The position numbers were made by a program, and so were the translations under genes. The notes beneath the pieces are model-generated. The model did no database searches. It saw nothing but the letters and a program-made list of their open reading frames with translations, and had not been told where the DNA came from. A DNA stretch of 64,000 nt. It comes from Neoechinorhynchus agilis. Its lineage: Eukaryota > Acanthocephala. Position 1 is the stretch's first letter. The number at the start of each line of letters is the position of its first letter. Below, in pieces: positions 11,395 to 21,925 of this stretch. The DNA is taken from positions 7,378,001 to 7,442,000 of the forward strand of contig CM121342.1 in NCBI GenBank assembly GCA_051530055.1, in the 5' to 3' direction.

Positions 11395-13270
11395 AATTCA
11401 AAAATTCATTTTGATTTATTTCACTTGTCGGATAATATCGACATTATCAAAACCTATCATTGCTTCTAAGATTTTTACACAATCTCGGAATTACCCAAAG
11501 AAATATCGGGTGTGGCTAAATTACCATAAGAAAGTATCTTTTCCTCAGCATCTCGGATTCAAAAATTGATTTTTATTTATTCCCCCCCCCCCAATATTTC
11601 ACTTGTCGGATAATTCCGAGATTTCGTAGAAAACTTACAAGCAATGATAGGTTTTGATAATGTCGGAATTATCCGACAGGTGAAATATTGGGGGGGGGAT
11701 AAATCAAAAGAAAGTATCTTTTCCCCTGCCGAAGATTCCCGGATTCAAAAAATTGATTTTGATTTAAAACTACCAAAAGAAAGTATCTTTTCCTCAGCAT
11801 CTCGGATTCAAAAATTGATTTTTATTTATTCCCCCCCCAATATTTCACTTGTCGGATAATTCCGAGATTTCGTAGAAAACTTACAAGCAATGATAGGTTT
11901 TGATAATGTCGGAATTATCCGACAGGTGAAATATTGGGGGGGGGATAAATCAAAAGAAAGTATCTTTTCCCCTGCCGAAGATTCCCGGATTCAAAAAATT
12001 GATTTTGATTTAAAACTACCAAAAGAAAGTATCTTTTCCTCAGCATCTCGGATTCAAAAATTGATTTTTATTTATTCCCCCCCCCCAATATTTCACTTGT
12101 CGGATAATTCCGAGATTTCGTAGAAAACTTACAAGCAATGATAGGTTTTGATAATGTCGGAATTATCCGACAGGTGAAATATTGGGGGGGGGATAAATCA
12201 AAAGAAAGTATCTTTTCCCCTGCCGAAGATTCCCGGATTCAAAAAATTGATTTTGATTTAAAACTACCAAAAGAAAGTATCTTTTCCTCAGCATCCCGGA
12301 TTCAAAAATTGATTTTTATTTATTCCCCCCCCAATATTTCACTTGTCGGATAATTCCGAGATTTCGTAGAAAACTTACAAGCAATGATAGGTTTTGATAA
12401 TGTCGGAATTATCCGACAGGTGAAATATTGGGGGGGGATAAATCAAAAGAAAGTATCTTTTCCCCTGCCGAAGATTCCCGGATTCAAAAAATTGATTTTG
12501 ATTTAAAACTACCAAAAGAAAGTATCTTTTCCTCAGCATCCCGGATTCAAAAATTGATTTTTATTTATCCCCCCCCAATATTTCACTTGTCGGATAATTC
12601 CGAGATTTCGTAGAAAACTTACAAGCAATGATAGGTTTTGATAATGTCGGAATTATCCGACAGGTGAAATATTGGGGGGGGATAAATCAAAAGAAAGTAT
12701 CTTTTCCCCTGCCGAAGATTCCCGGATTCAAAAAATTGATTTTGATTTAAAACTACCAAAAGAAAGTATCTTTTCTCAGCATCCCGGATTCAAAAATTGA
12801 TTTTTATTTATTCCCCCAATATTTCACTTGTCGATAATTCCGAGATTTCGTAGAAAACTTACAAGCAATGATAGGTTTTGATAATGTCGGAATTATCCGA
12901 CAGGTGAAATATTGGGGGGGGATAAATCAAAAGAAAGTATCTTTTCCCCTGCCGAAGATTCCCGGATTCAAAAAATTGATTTTGATTTAAAACTACCAAA
13001 AGAAAGTATCTTTTCCTCAGCATCCCGGATTCAAAAATTGATTTTTATTTATTCCCCCCCCCCAATATTTCACTTGTCGGATAATTCCGAGATTTCGTAG
13101 AAAACTTACAAGCAATGATAGGTTTTGATAATGTCGGAATTATCCGACAAGTGAAACATTGGAGGGGGGATAAATCAAAAGAAAGTATCTTTTCCCCTGC
13201 CGAAGATTCCCGGATTCAAAAAATTGATTTTGATTTAAAACTACCAAAAGAAAGTATCTTTTCCTCAGTC
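11395..13270. repeat. Tandem array, unit about 246 bp, seven copies
   Basis: The phrase starting atgataggttttgataatg recurs at 11644, 11890, 12138, 12384, 12628, 12868 and 13115 (spacing 240-248). Each unit contains an internal palindrome: a C-tract plus aatatttcacttgtcgg on one side and its complement ending in a G-tract on the other. It also holds two copies of gaaagtatcttttcc. The apparent 60-80 residue open frames in each unit are by-products of the repetition. The left edge (11395-11500) holds part of the unit in inverted orientation. The C/G homopolymers vary in length between copies. Confidence 0.95.
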
Positions 13271-13294
13271 CAAAGACACTATAACCAGAAAAAC

Positions 13295-14682
13295 TTACTT
13301 TTTATCACATACATAAATTATCCCGGTCTTTCGATTATCTTTCATGATTCCACTTGATATTCGTGGGGTGGTCATGGCGGTTTTGTTCGTACCCAATTGA
13401 TCAAATGTACGCCGATGGTATCGTGCATCGAAAACGGCCAAATCATCCTTCACAATCGGAACTCGATCGTCCAATACAATAAACGAAAATAATCGAACGC
13501 AAAATCGTGCAAGCGCTATCAATATCGATGCAAGTGTACTTGTGAACGAACTCACGTCAAATTCAACGAAAGTGAACGTGGACACATTCTGCATTGCGGT
13601 GTCGATCTTTGCTTGGTGAGCTTCGTATACTGGAATTATGACAACCTCTGTCAAAGTAAGAGCCGAAATCTGAAAATCGAATCATTCTCAAAACCGAAGG
13701 TTTTGATTCTCTTTGCAAAATCTTTTATAAATAGACTTTTTAAGTCAATAATCGAAGGATTATTGTTGTCCTATGCGAGTTTGGAGATAGAAAACCTTTT
13801 TCAGTGTAAGAGTCGAATTCAAAATTATAACCGGTTCTTTATCTGTCCAACGTCTTGGTATGAAATCTATTAACCAAATAATTCATATCAACAAGAAGAA
13901 GAAAAACAAATTCAGCTTAGAAACACCTAAATTGTAATAGAACTACATTTTTATTCTCTGCACGAAATGGTGGTTGATTAAACGTGTAATTAATTCATCG
14001 AATAATTCAGATAAACTAAAATCGAATCATTCTCAAAACCGAAGGTTTTGATTCTCTTTGCAAAATCTTTTATAAATAGACTTTTTAAGTCAATAATCGA
14101 AGGATTATTGTTGTCCTATGCGAGTTTGGAGATAGAAAACCTTTTTCAGCGCATAAAAGCACGATTTAAGATGATGTTGAATAATGCGAATTTCCGATGC
14201 CTATTAAGTATTACAAAGTAGGTTGAAATTCCCTAGATGCAAAAACTAGAGGTAGCTCTTCTAATTTCTACTGTTTCGTTTAACTGGCGAAATTTGTGAG
14301 ATACTGAACAAATTGCGGATTCGGAATAAATGTTAATCTAAAAACGTGTATTATAATCATCTAAAAAACCTCTTACCACAATACCTGACAGCGACTATCT
14401 GATGAAAAAATTGTACAGCAACGTTGTAATCGTCGAAAAGTTAATAAACGAAATTATTACCATTTTCGACAGGTAATAGCCGGGTACCCAATATAGAAAA
14501 CAATCGCCGATGTATTCATAGACCATAAATATAGCAAAGAGTATCCAATACCTTAATCGAGCATCTGAATCCTCGCGAGGTTTCTTTTGGTACAAAACAA
14601 TATGAGTTTTTAGTGCTGGGTAAATAAGTCCAAGGGCTATCGTGAACATTCTACATATCCATCCGATAATCGACATATTCAT
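13295..14682 (-). CDS. REEP/DP1/Yop1 family ER membrane-shaping protein
   Basis: The 5' exon (14682 down to about 14400) encodes two hairpin membrane segments with the TB2/DP1/HVA22 signature: LGLIYPALKTH, then RYWILFAIFMVYEYIGD and CFLYWVPGYYLSK. A second exon near 13645-13295 continues with IPVYEAHQAKIDTAMQNV, which matches the conserved amphipathic region after the hairpins. Such proteins curve ER tubules and help sort membrane cargo. The start at 14682 (MNMSIIGWICRM) fits the family N-terminus. I could not place the exon junction exactly: the 5' exon runs into a stop just after the FFIR residues with no GT donor at the expected place. The C-terminal 80 residues are unlike the family, and the intron holds a 131-bp duplication. 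Confidence 0.7.
13673..14149. repeat. Direct duplication of about 131 bp in the REEP intron
   Basis: Segments 13673-13803 and 14020-14149 are almost identical, from aaaatcgaatcattctcaa to gatagaaaacctttttcag, 347 bp apart. Both end in a good intron acceptor sequence (cctttttcag) on the plus strand, although the gene here is on the minus strand. No inverted ends. Confidence 0.85.
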
Positions 14683-14879
14683 CCGTAAGTTACTGACTCC
14701 CAACTGGAATTCTTTACAGTCATGGAAACGAGAACGAGTGATACTTTTCGATATGGTGTCTCGACGTGTTCATTGATGAAAATGAATTAAAATAGAAGTT
14801 CATTTAATTTCAATTAAAATTAGTAAACGGAACGTAGTCTGACCTTTTTCTCGGTATTTTTTTGCTTTTTAGGTGCCCT

Positions 14880-15790
14880 TTTCGCCACTCGCCTTGTTTA
14901 AAAGAATTCTTAACAAGGCCTACTAATTCGTTGTCCTTCAGGCTGCCCGCGCATCGTCTAAATCTCTTGGACAATTGTTTGACCAGGTTCTATGCCGCGG
15001 TACCAAACGATCCGAATGCCTGGACGCCAAAGAGAACGCGATCCTCTGGGGCGGTTTCTGCTCTCGGGTTGAAAAGCGGCGAATTTTATGTTACTGGATG
15101 CGAGCGTAGCGTCCCAGGGAAGGTCTACGGCGGCCATCGAGTCGGCAAAGATTGCTCGGCTCTAGGATGTTGGGCGCATTCACAGTAATCAGGGCGCGAC
15201 TAAGAGAATTGCGTTCACTTCGGCGTGTGCCGACAGACGAGACCTTGGCGTCCCGATGGTTCTACGGTTGCTCCGTAACGGCAGCGATGGGATTCGCAGA
15301 AGCGATCTTCAAGGGAAGCAGTGCTTCCGTTGCGTGATCACGCACGACTTTGAGTTTCCGGTGGTGAACGAGCGGAGTGAAAGAACAATCGCTTGTAAAG
15401 TTTCTTCGTCACCTTCATCGGCGAACTACTCCTCGGACATCTCCGCCTGCGAGCTTCGAAGAAACGCGTCCAGCAAGCGACCGATGTGAGTTTCGACGGT
15501 GGTCACATTCCTGGACACACTCCTTACGTAGCTCACATGCTGTCGAAAGGCATTTAGTAAAATTTCTGTCAAAAGAACTTATTCGCTCTTTCATTTTTGT
15601 GGTCAGAGATCCTTCAGAAACATCACCAGCGGAAGACGCATCCACGACAACTCTGACTAAGTCTCGATGCAGTCTATCAATAGAGAGGTGAATCTCTTTG
15701 CGGTCTGATATCGCGCGTCCCTTTGGATTCTTTTCAGAACGTTCTTGGGCAGAACTCGCGCACAATATTCCCTGCAAATTAAATTTTTAC
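14880..15790 (-). mobile_element. RLE-type LINE copy F, divergent and rearranged
   Basis: GC-richer than its flanks. Reading leftward, the right end resembles the LINE N-terminal region (LPKNVLKRI, DARYQTAKRFTSLL; then MKERISSFDRNFTKCL and SLAGRVSSKLAGGD). The left part jumps to the endonuclease region (RQGLVCRHT, NILEPSNLCRLDGRR). The reverse-transcriptase core is missing. Divergence from the copies at 6718 and 22740 suggests a different subfamily or greater age. Confidence 0.65.
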
Positions 15791-16368
15791 TGTTGATGTC
15801 GTGATGAGCGATGGATGCGTATTATCAATGGACGTCGGCGGTGAAAAAGAATTGTCCTAGCATGAATTGCGGGATCCATGGACCCTAACAACCCCCCGCT
15901 TTCATCAGGGAGAAAAACCCATCACAAACCTCACAAAGAAAACAAATATGAAAAAATTGAACTGAAGAATCTGTGACTGCGCCTATTTTTCCAATTTACA
16001 CGCAGAAGCGACAAAAATAAAAGTAATATATTTTTTGAGAAAAAAGTATGAGTTTCATTGAAGTTTGTACCCTATTCAACGAAATATTGGGCAATATATT
16101 TTTTAGGCTTCAATTTACTCCTCACTTCTTTGTACCTTACGAAGCGAGGAAAGATTAGTTGAAGTCCAGGGAACCTCAGATTACCAAAGATAGCTCATCA
16201 CTGATAGCAATATTCGATCAGTGTTTCTAAAAAAAGTCGCCTTATATAAGAATCATCATCGGTTCACTTTCGAAGAAAAGAGACGTGTTCACCGCAGCAG
16301 CAGCAGTAATAACAACAAAAGAAATGAGATTATTTATCGAGTGTAAATGTGCGACTTGGCGATCCCAA
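15791..16368. other. Intergenic, nothing recognised
   Basis: Spacer between a LINE relic and the 3' end of TFG. It holds aataaa-like sequences but no coding or repeat signal that I can support. It probably includes the TFG 3' UTR. Confidence 0.4.
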
Positions 16369-17322
16369 TCATCTCATTTGCTGATTAAAATCATGACCCC
16401 AATGTGGCGGTGGTTGTTGTTGTGCGTTTTGTTGACTCATGAATTGGTTCTGCAGTGGTGGTGGTGGTGGTGGTTGTTGTTGGAACATTGGTCTAAATGG
16501 TACCGGTTGAGCGAATGACTGTTGTGGTTGTTGAAAAGGTCGAACAATGTTTTGTTGAGACGATGGCTGTTGTGAGAAGTTAATTTGAGATTGAAGGGAT
16601 TCTTGACCGCCGAATGGCTGTGAGGTGAATTGTCCGAACCCGGGAAACGGTTGAGTATTTGGATTTTGAACGGGTTGGAACGAGGTGACCGGTGTTGGTG
16701 GTTGTGACTGCATCGGCGTAAACATGGCATGTTTTGGTAATTCAGTGGTCGTCGGTTGAACGGGGGTAAACGGTAAACACGGCTTTTGAACAAACGCTTC
16801 TTCTTGTGTATTTCTTGAAACCTCCTTCGTTGGCTGCGTAGATTGAACTCCAATTGGGTCGAACTGGCTTCCAAGAGACAAATCATCGCTTTGTTTTGCA
16901 TCATTCACTACACTTTCTTCTTTTATTGAACGACGAGTGATAACCAAGTCAAGCTTCGGCTTGCAAAGGAACAAAGCAACCTCAAGATCAGTGTCGTTAT
17001 GAATAGTAACTAAATCCCCGTCTTCGTCTCGGTATCGAATAATAAAATCATCTTCCGTTCCACGGGACGAACTATGAAGACTCTCGTCAGGTCCGTCAAA
17101 CATTCGTTGAAGCATTAACACGAGTTCCGCGTATAGAATACTCTCTGAGAAATGAATCAATATCTTACGAATATCCAAGTTTAGACGAGCTTTAATAAGC
17201 AACTTCCCACTGAGATCTATTTCATTGTTAGGGTGATAGCTCCTACCGACCGGAGATCTCTTACCGATCGGCGATGATCCACTCGCGCGGTCACCAACCT
17301 CATCTAACGATGTTTGCTGCAT
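16369..17322 (-). CDS. TFG: TFG (Trk-fused gene) orthologue, PB1 domain
   Basis: About 317 residues from MQQTSLDEVGD. A PB1 domain spans roughly residues 36-133: it starts with IDLSGKLLIKARL (basic-face lysines) and has the acidic OPCA motif YRDEDGDLVTIHNDTDL. The rest is Pro/Gln-rich low complexity (QPPTPVTSFQPVQNP, QQQPPPPPPLQNQ), as in TFG. TFG organises COPII vesicles at ER exit sites. I see no coiled coil directly after PB1, where the vertebrate protein has one. The open frame continues upstream through 17379, but those codons lie in the tandem repeat, so I prefer the start at 17322. Gemin6 lies upstream on the same strand. Confidence 0.8.
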   Translation of the reverse strand: MQQTSLDEVGDRASGSSPIGKRSPVGRSYHPNNEIDLSGKLLIKARLNLDIRKILIHFSESILYAELVLMLQRMFDGPDESLHSSSRGTEDDFIIRYRDEDGDLVTIHNDTDLEVALFLCKPKLDLVITRRSIKEESVVNDAKQSDDLSLGSQFDPIGVQSTQPTKEVSRNTQEEAFVQKPCLPFTPVQPTTTELPKHAMFTPMQSQPPTPVTSFQPVQNPNTQPFPGFGQFTSQPFGGQESLQSQINFSQQPSSQQNIVRPFQQPQQSFAQPVPFRPMFQQQPPPPPPLQNQFMSQQNAQQQPPPHWGHDFNQQMR

Positions 17323-17329
17323 CGAAACA

Positions 17330-18440
17330 CACAAATCTGCGGAGAGACGAAGATGCGAGGGGAAAAACGATTTGAACACGGAAGAAGAATGAAGAAAATG
17401 ACGTAATTAGTGGGATTTTTGAGCGTTAACGTTCGTTTTGCGAGGAAACGAAGATGCGAGGGAAAACGATTTGAACACGGAAGAATGTGACGCCTCTGGT
17501 GGGATTTTTGAGCGTTAACGTTCGTTTTGCGAGGAAACGAAGATGCGAGGGGAAAAACGATTTGAACACGGAAGAATGTGACGCCTCTGGTGCCATTTTT
17601 GAGCGTTAACGTTCGTTTTGCGAGGAAACGAAGATGCGAGGGGAAAAACGTTTTGAACACGGAAGAAGAATGAAGAAAATGACGTAATTAGTGGGATTTT
17701 TGAGCGTTAACGTACGTTTTGCGAGGAAACGAAGATGCGGGGGGAAAAACGATTTGAACACGGAAGAATGTGACGCCTCTGGTGGAATTTTTGAGCGATA
17801 ACGTTCGTTTTGCGAGGAAACGAAGATGCGAGGGGAAAACGATTTGAACACGGAAGAATGTGACGCCTCTGGTGCGATTTTTGAGCGTTAACGTTCGTTT
17901 TGCGAGGAAACGAAGATGCGAGGGGAAAAACGATTTGAACACGGAAGAATGTGATACCTCTGGTGGAATTTTTAGCGTCATTCATTTGTTGATTCACAAC
18001 GGCGTTTTCAATTACGCACAAGGATTTCATCTGAGAGACCGGTACAGAAACCGTAAAACCAACAAATATTTATACACGGAAAAAAGATGAAAAATGTGAC
18101 GTAAAACCCTGATTTACGTTGGTAAACATTCTTTGTTTGCTCTTAAGACCATTTTAAAACAAACTTTTTTTTTAAGATTCGCACCAGGATTTCATGTGAG
18201 AAATCTGTAAAAGGGAGACGATAAGATGCAAAAAAAGATTTGAACACGGAAGAAAGATGAAGAATGTGACGCAACAGTGGGGTTTGAACGTTAGTAAATT
18301 TTATTCGCCCTTAAGACCATTTTAGAACAAACTTTTTTTAAGATTCGCACCAGGATTTCATGTGAGAAATCTGTAAAAGGGAGACGATAAGATGCGAGAA
18401 ACTACTTGAACACGGAAGAAAGATGAAGAATGTGACGTCG
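17330..18440. repeat. Compound tandem array between Gemin6 and TFG
   Basis: From about 17330 to 17975 a unit of 90-98 bp recurs seven times (cgaagatgcgagggg..., gaacacggaag, tgtgacgcc, gagcgttaacgttcg). From about 17985 to 18415 a longer unit of about 170 bp recurs. It contains the same gaacacggaaga segment plus a stretch (gcaccaggatttcatgtga) that is a decayed copy of the 3' coding end of Gemin6. The right-most copy runs into the real Gemin6 end at 18451. The array lies in the TFG promoter/5' region and produces several spurious overlapping frames. Confidence 0.9.
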
Positions 18441-18450
18441 TCAGTAACTT

Positions 18451-18888
18451 TTATTTGTTCCTGAAGGCGTTCAAAACAATCTTTTTTACATTTCGTACCA
18501 GGATTTCATTTGGTCCGTGTACGCATGTTTCCGAGTTGTATGGTGGATCAATCACAGTCTGGCCGGCTATCTTTATAACTTTACTGCCTCTCTCAAGTTC
18601 GTAATCTATCTGAACCTCGTTCAATTCCCGCACAAGCACATCAAAATTGGGATCATTTGACTCTTTAGTTTCCACGGCTCTTAAGACTTGAAGTGTGCTT
18701 ATACATTCTCGATTAATGAAATGAATTGTCTCGTGTGGACCAGTTGGTTCCAGAACAACATGAACACCACTGTCGGGATCAATGCAATGCAGAATTCCTT
18801 CAACTATTCCATTCGTTGGACGACAACTCAATTCTGCACAGCCAAACAATTCTAACCGAACAAATTTATCAATCATTTCCTCATACAT
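18451..18888 (-). CDS. GEMIN6: Gemin6 (SMN complex component)
   Basis: A single open frame of 145 residues from the ATG of MYEEMIDKFVRLELFG. The N-terminal part fits the Sm-like fold of Gemin6. The strongest match is the C-terminal block IAGQTVIDPPYNSETC followed by GPNEILVRNVKKIV, which parallels human Gemin6 VAGVLTIDPPYGPENC and NEIILSRVQDLI (recalled). Gemin6 pairs with Gemin7 in the SMN complex that loads Sm rings on snRNAs. A TGACGTCA palindrome overlaps the start codon. The coding end has been copied into the downstream tandem array. Confidence 0.8.
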   Translation of the reverse strand: MYEEMIDKFVRLELFGCAELSCRPTNGIVEGILHCIDPDSGVHVVLEPTGPHETIHFINRECISTLQVLRAVETKESNDPNFDVLVRELNEVQIDYELERGSKVIKIAGQTVIDPPYNSETCVHGPNEILVRNVKKIVLNAFRNK

Positions 18889-19500
18889 GACGTCATAAGG
18901 AATCACACGTTATGTCCTACACTAAAAGACCACGGCGATTCTTTCGTATTTTGCGGTTCTCGTTAACCCATCGGGCGAATTTATCCACGATTTCTGTCGT
19001 ATCCATGCTGTAAGGCTTTTATTAACTGCAGAACGAAAGTGGAAAGCAACTTAAACGTTCAACATTAATGTGCGTTACATAGCCGCAATATTGATTACCA
19101 CTTAAGTAACGTAGATTAATCGATACAATTTCACTCCCAATGACGTCATCCAGAATCTTTTGATCTTTCTATAAATACCACGACGATTCTTTCGTATTTC
19201 ACCGTCTTCGTTACCCAATCATACGAATTTGTCCACGATTTCACTCCCAGTGATGTCGTGAGCAATCTTTTAATCTCTCTACTAAAGATCACGATGATTC
19301 TTTCGTATTTCACCGTCTTTGTTACCCAATCATACGAATTTGTCCACGATTTCACTCCCAGTGACGTCTTCTTTCGTATTTTAGCGTCTTCGTTAACCAA
19401 TCGGACGAATTTATCGTAGATTTCGCTCTTAGTGACGTCATGAGGAGCCGTGTGACCTAAGGACCAAGATGATTCTTTCGTATTTTATGGTCCTCCCCGA
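18889..19500. promoter_or_regulatory. Repeated bidirectional promoter region, Gemin6 / dyskerin
   Basis: The gap between the divergent Gemin6 and dyskerin genes contains a unit of about 100-120 bp. It recurs four to five times, most clearly 19140-19440 with a more diverged copy at 18895-19010. Each unit has gattctttcgtatt, a cgttacccaatc-like block and a TGACGT(C/A)-type site. Perfect or near-perfect TGACGTCA occurs at the Gemin6 start, at 19141 and at 19434. One block of the unit resembles the first coding bases of Gemin6, so the array looks like serial duplication of its promoter and start. The regulatory role is inference from the CREB/ATF-type palindrome. Confidence 0.65.
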
Positions 19501-19578
19501 GTATTTCTTTTTTTGAAACTGTCTTATTTACCTGTTGGGTTGATTTGTTCTTTTTCTTAGATTGCGTAAGCTGTTGAG

Positions 19579-21054
19579 ATGGTTCAAAAAGATGAAGTTG
19601 CGGTATGTATTTTTTGTGTGTAGTTTTCTATTGTTATCTGAACAAAAAATAGTCTATGCAGCACTCTACTGCATTTGCTCTTGAACGAAGTGACAAGCCT
19701 GGGAAACTGAACAGTGACGATTGGCCACTTCTTTTGAAAGGTTTTGACCGTTTAAACATACGTACGAACCACTTTACTCCACTGCCCGAATCCGGTTGTT
19801 CTCCTCTGATGCGTCCAATCAAAGAATACATTAAAGCTGGTTACATAAATCTCGATAAGCCCGTGAATCCGTCTTCTCATGAGGTTGTAGCATGGGTCAA
19901 GCGTATTTTACGCGTTGAAAAGACTGGTCATTCGGGAACATTGGATCCAAAAGTTAGTGGTTGTTTGGTTGTTTGCATTGACCGAGCAACTCGACTCGTA
20001 AAAAGTCAACAAAACGCTGGTAAAGAGTACGTCGGTGTTGTTCAATTCAAGAGCCACGTTAGTGCTCGTGAAGCTGAAAAAGCTTTAGACGTCTTAAGAG
20101 GTGCTTGTTTTCAACGTCCGCCTCTTATTGCTGCCGTAAAACGACAATTGCGAGTTCGATCCATTTATGATATTAAAATGCTGGAGTTTGACGAACACAA
20201 GCGTCTCGGTGTGTTTTGGGTTCGATGTGAAGCTGGGACTTATATCAGAAGTCTTTGCGTTCATATGGGACTCTTAACCGGTGCCGGCGCTTATATGCAA
20301 GAGCTCCGTCGGATTCGTTCTGGCGTTCAAAGTGAACTTGTCGGTATGGTGACCATGCATGATGTTCTTGATGCTCAATGGATGTTTGATCATGAACGTG
20401 ATGAATCGTATTTACGAAGGGTCATTCGACCGTTGGAAGCTCTTCTTATACAACATAAACGAATTATTGTGAAAGATAGCGCCGTCAATGCCATTTGTTA
20501 TGGTGCTCAAATCCTGATACCTGGCGTCCTTAGATTCGATGATGATATCGAAATGCAGCAAGAAATCGTGATTATTACGACCAAAGGAGAAGCTGTTTGT
20601 TTAGGTGAGGTTTTTTCAAGTCAAAACAAACAAACAAACAACCGCCTTTTTCCTATTTATGATAAAATACAGCCACTGCACAAATGACCACGGCAACCAT
20701 TGCGACCTGTGATCATGGCATCGTGGCTAAGATAAAACGCGTTATTATGGAACGCGACACTTATCCGAGAGTTTGGGGTAAAGGAGTGTTTGCTGTAAGG
20801 AAAAAAAGAATGATCGCCGAAGGTCTACTCGATAAATACGGAAAACCAAATGAACGAACTCCTGCCGATTGGAAAAACGCGTTCGCTGCCGATGACACTG
20901 CCAAACAGTTCGTGTTTTTCTTCTTCGTTTTAAATCTCTTTTGTGTAATCGCTACTTTTTTTTAAGAGTTAGCGAACAACTCAGTCAAGTGAAAATCTCA
21001 GGTGAAACGAGAAAACGACCCAATGAAGCTAATGACTCGTCCGATGACTCGTAA
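19579..21054 (+). CDS. DKC1: Dyskerin / Cbf5, H/ACA pseudouridine synthase
   Basis: Four exons fit in frame: 19579-19602, 19662-20604, 20673-20907 and 20967-21054, giving 429 residues. The DKCLD-type N-terminus ([15 protein letters not shown]), the TruB core with the catalytic aspartate near residue 103 ([14 protein letters not shown]), [20 protein letters not shown] and QELRRIRSG are all present. The PUA domain ([19 protein letters not shown]) and the C-terminal [18 protein letters not shown] with DTYPRVWG follow. It acts in the nucleolus as the catalytic subunit of H/ACA RNPs. The tail is short and lacks the long Lys-rich end of vertebrate dyskerin. The first exon codes only eight residues, and an AG lies immediately before the ATG. 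The last exon also ends at a possible donor (gtaaga), so a further exon is possible. Confidence 0.92.
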
Positions 21055-21289
21055 GAAGACTGAGTTGGGAAAAATTATTGATTTTGAACGAATGTGGTCG
21101 CATGTTAAAGGTAACGATATTTATTCATTTCGTTGCTATTAGTTTATTATGACGTTGTCTATTATTTAAGTATCTTATCAAAATGAAAAACCGAATTATT
21201 AGGCTCTTTTAGCTTTTTGTTCATCTTCAAAAATTGCGGTCAAAAAACCCAATTTGTAATTCTTAAACGAAACAGCCTTAGCGATTTAG

Positions 21290-21645
21290 ACAAGCCGTCA
21301 TTAAATTTTAGTCTATCTTTTTCTTGTCCGGCTTGTTTTAGGCATGAAGCCAAACCAATTACATCAGAGAAGTGATATAACCAGTCTCTAAGGCACGGTT
21401 AAAAGTCTGTACATTCCTCCGGATTCTTTGATACCTCCCGAGGAGGCGGAACTCATAAGTGAGTTTCCTCCCTTCAACGAGATGTGTCGTCCCCTTTGGT
21501 TGTGCGTGATTGGCCGCAACGCATTCGAACCAGTTGACCCTTAACTACGGAATGAGCGCTTGGTTTATGATTAAAAAAAGCCGGGTATAAAGGGCAGACT
21601 AAAATTTAATGATGATATGAAACAAACCGGCTTGCCAGTAAAAAA
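21290..21645 (-). mobile_element. Possible SINE with tRNA-like part and shared core
   Basis: Read leftward, the segment has GCGCTCATTCCGTAGTTAAG and GGTCAACTGGTTCGAATGC, resembling the anticodon-to-T-arm half of a tRNA with a B box. It is followed by a GC-rich core (GAGTTCCGCCTCCTCGGGAG, AGAATCCGGAGG) that recurs at 57316-57360. No A box or 5' tRNA half is evident. Short inverted copies of tcattaaattttagtct flank the segment at 21299 and 21599. It is not a functional tRNA. Confidence 0.4.
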
Positions 21646-21783
21646 ACCTTAAAATGGTTTCGACAAGTTCGTACATTGCAACGCTCCCATCCGAGATAAA
21701 AAATGACCGAGATTTAATGAAGTGCACGCAAAATTATAACAGCTTTGTTATTTCAAATCCCAAATTATATCCTGTTATTGAGG

Positions 21784-21925
21784 GAATTACCGCCCGTTTA
21801 TTCCAAAGATGGTACCGTGTTCTTTTAAAACCTTTAACAAAAAGCTGTGGACCGTAAAATATTTAAATCTTAAAAACACTTTCCATGGTTGATGGCAAAG
21901 ATAAAACAAGTGAAAGACAATCTTT
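21784..21925 (+). repeat. Dispersed repeat, copy 1
   Basis: About 135 bp beginning gaattaccgcccgtttattcc and ending at gataaaacaagtgaaaga. It is nearly identical to 28228-28368 in the same orientation, and a short tract (tagattcgatctgattcta) is also shared further on. Type unknown. Confidence 0.8.

Noticed and set aside
11644-13357. Seven open frames of 60-80 residues with near-identical peptides, suggesting a repeat-protein gene.
   Set aside because: Each frame is closed by stops within its own unit. Differences between units are in homopolymer lengths, and no splice pattern links them. The frames follow from the satellite unit.
16437-16904. 155-residue frame overlapping TFG on the same strand.
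   Set aside because: It is an out-of-frame reading of the Pro/Gln-rich TFG coding sequence (His/Asn-rich shadow).
17304-18030. Several overlapping minus-strand frames with a repeated FPSHLRFLAKRTLTLK peptide.
   Set aside because: They shift frame from unit to unit and lie in the tandem array upstream of TFG. Nothing suggests selection for protein.
21480-21570. Possible minus-strand tRNA gene with a GGTTCGAATGC B box.
   Set aside because: No A box, D arm or acceptor stem can be formed upstream. It is better read as a tRNA-derived SINE part.
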